From assembly GCA_002634395.1 (NCBI GenBank), contig NSJM01000027.1, forward strand, positions 1 through 35,564: a stretch of 35,564 nucleotides of DNA. The letters run 5' to 3'. The notes beneath the pieces are model-generated. The model did no database searches and was not told where the DNA came from. It saw only the letters and a program-made list of their open reading frames with translations. Of this stretch, positions 34,933 to 35,564 are shown in pieces. Both the position numbers and the translations under genes were made by a program. Source of the DNA: Candidatus Methylomirabilis sp. (lineage in GTDB: Bacteria > Methylomirabilota > Methylomirabilia > Methylomirabilales > Methylomirabilaceae). Position 1 is the stretch's first letter; each line of letters opens with the position of its first letter.

Positions 34933-35564
34933 TTAATAACGATAATGATCCGGCTTATAGGGACCATCTGGAGAGATTCCGATATATGTAGCCTGCTTGG
35001 GACTCAACCGGGTTAACTTGATCCCAAGTTTTTCCAAATGCAGTCGAGCAACTTCCTCATCCAGCTTTTTCGGCAAGGTGTACACACCTATGGGTCGCGG
35101 ATTGTTCCACAGATCGATCTGGGCCAAGGTCTGGTTCGTAAATGAATTCGACATGACGAAACTGGGATGACCTGTGGCACAACCCAGATTGACAAGACGT
35201 CCTTGAGCCAGAAGATAGAGGGTCTTCCCATTGGGGAGTACATATTTATCCACCTGGGGCTTGATGTTGACGTGTTGCACACCCGGAAGGGATTTCAATC
35301 CGGCCACATCGATTTCGCTGTCGAAATGCCCGATATTGCAAATGATACTTTCATCTTTCATCATCATCATGTGATCGACGGTAATGACATCCACGTTACC
35401 GGTGGCGGTAACAAAAATATTTCCCACCCTGGCGGCATCTTCCATAACGGTGACTTCAAAGCCCTCCATCGCCGCTTGCAGGGCGTTGATGGGATCAATC
35501 TCAGTAACGATCACGCGGGCCCCGTAACTGCGCATGCTATGCGCGCACCCCTTGCCCACATCTC
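34933..35564 (-). CDS. ahcY: S-adenosylhomocysteine hydrolase, C-terminal part (cut by window end)
   Basis: About 210 C-terminal residues; the reading frame is open to the window edge, so the start lies beyond 35564. The first visible residues [34 protein letters not shown] are the NAD-binding Rossmann motif region of the family. These are followed by [52 protein letters not shown] (the adenosine/NAD-site signature) and the C-terminal tail ending KPDHYRY, whose Lys and Tyr reach into the NAD site of the partner subunit. It hydrolyses S-adenosylhomocysteine to adenosine and homocysteine, regenerating the methyl cycle with metK. A clear terminator follows the stop. Confidence 0.97.
   Translation of the reverse strand, partial: DVGKGCAHSMRSYGARVIVTEIDPINALQAAMEGFEVTVMEDAARVGNIFVTATGNVDVITVDHMMMMKDESIICNIGHFDSEIDVAGLKSLPGVQHVNIKPQVDKYVLPNGKTLYLLAQGRLVNLGCATGHPSFVMSNSFTNQTLAQIDLWNNPRPIGVYTLPKKLDEEVARLHLEKLGIKLTRLSPKQATYIGISPDGPYKPDHYRY

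Overview
The window is a GC-rich bacterial chromosome segment carrying a large cell-envelope polysaccharide and lipopolysaccharide (LPS) locus. kdsA, kdsD, kdsC, hldA, an MsbA-type flippase, two GT9 heptosyltransferase-like genes and an O-antigen-ligase-like gene show a Gram-negative (diderm) host that makes a Kdo/heptose LPS core. The overall look, with a pyrG-kdsA-msbA-like LPS operon, many short repeats between genes and several VapBC modules, reminds me of NC10/Methylomirabilota-type genomes. That placement is an impression from memory and was not tested by any search.

Layout. Positions 1-8083 hold three large glycan-assembly genes: an RgpF/HAD fusion cut by the window start, a GT4 glycosyltransferase with a coiled-coil tail, and a three-module GT8-like/GT4/methyltransferase protein. 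The collapsed remains of a duplicated GT4 gene lie between the last two. Positions 8084-10931 are a toxin-antitoxin patch: a broken vapC, an intact vapBC, a stray vapC 3' end, rfbD (rmlD), and a second intact vapBC. Positions 11106-15783 resume surface-glycan synthesis with a GT2, a GT4, an initiating polyprenyl-phosphate sugar transferase and an NAD-dependent epimerase. Positions 15844-30027 are the LPS core block: hldA, pyrG (CTP for CMP-Kdo), kdsA, msbA, a tandem WaaE-like GT2, a WaaL/Wzy-like polymerase/ligase, two GT9 genes, kdsD, a GT39/ArnT-like enzyme and kdsC. After this come metK with its own promoter and an exported FKBP-type isomerase. Positions 32028-34932 are degraded and accessory DNA: a flavoprotein fragment, a DUF4145 gene, a cluster of hairpins, a Rex C-terminal fragment and a small DUF5647/DUF7718 pair. 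The minus-strand ahcY gene runs off the right edge.

The most unusual feature is a set of fold-back elements built from 7-bp units. Four occupy the gaps between genes in 14730-19668. Each has a GGGTATA-like arm next to the upstream stop codon and a complementary ACCCTAT-like arm next to the downstream start. A related GTTCAAC/GGAACCC element lies in frame inside a GT4 gene (13036-13113), and a TGCGAAG heptad run covers the kdsD/GT39 junction. They are described below as one candidate repeat class with a shared architecture but different heptad sequences.
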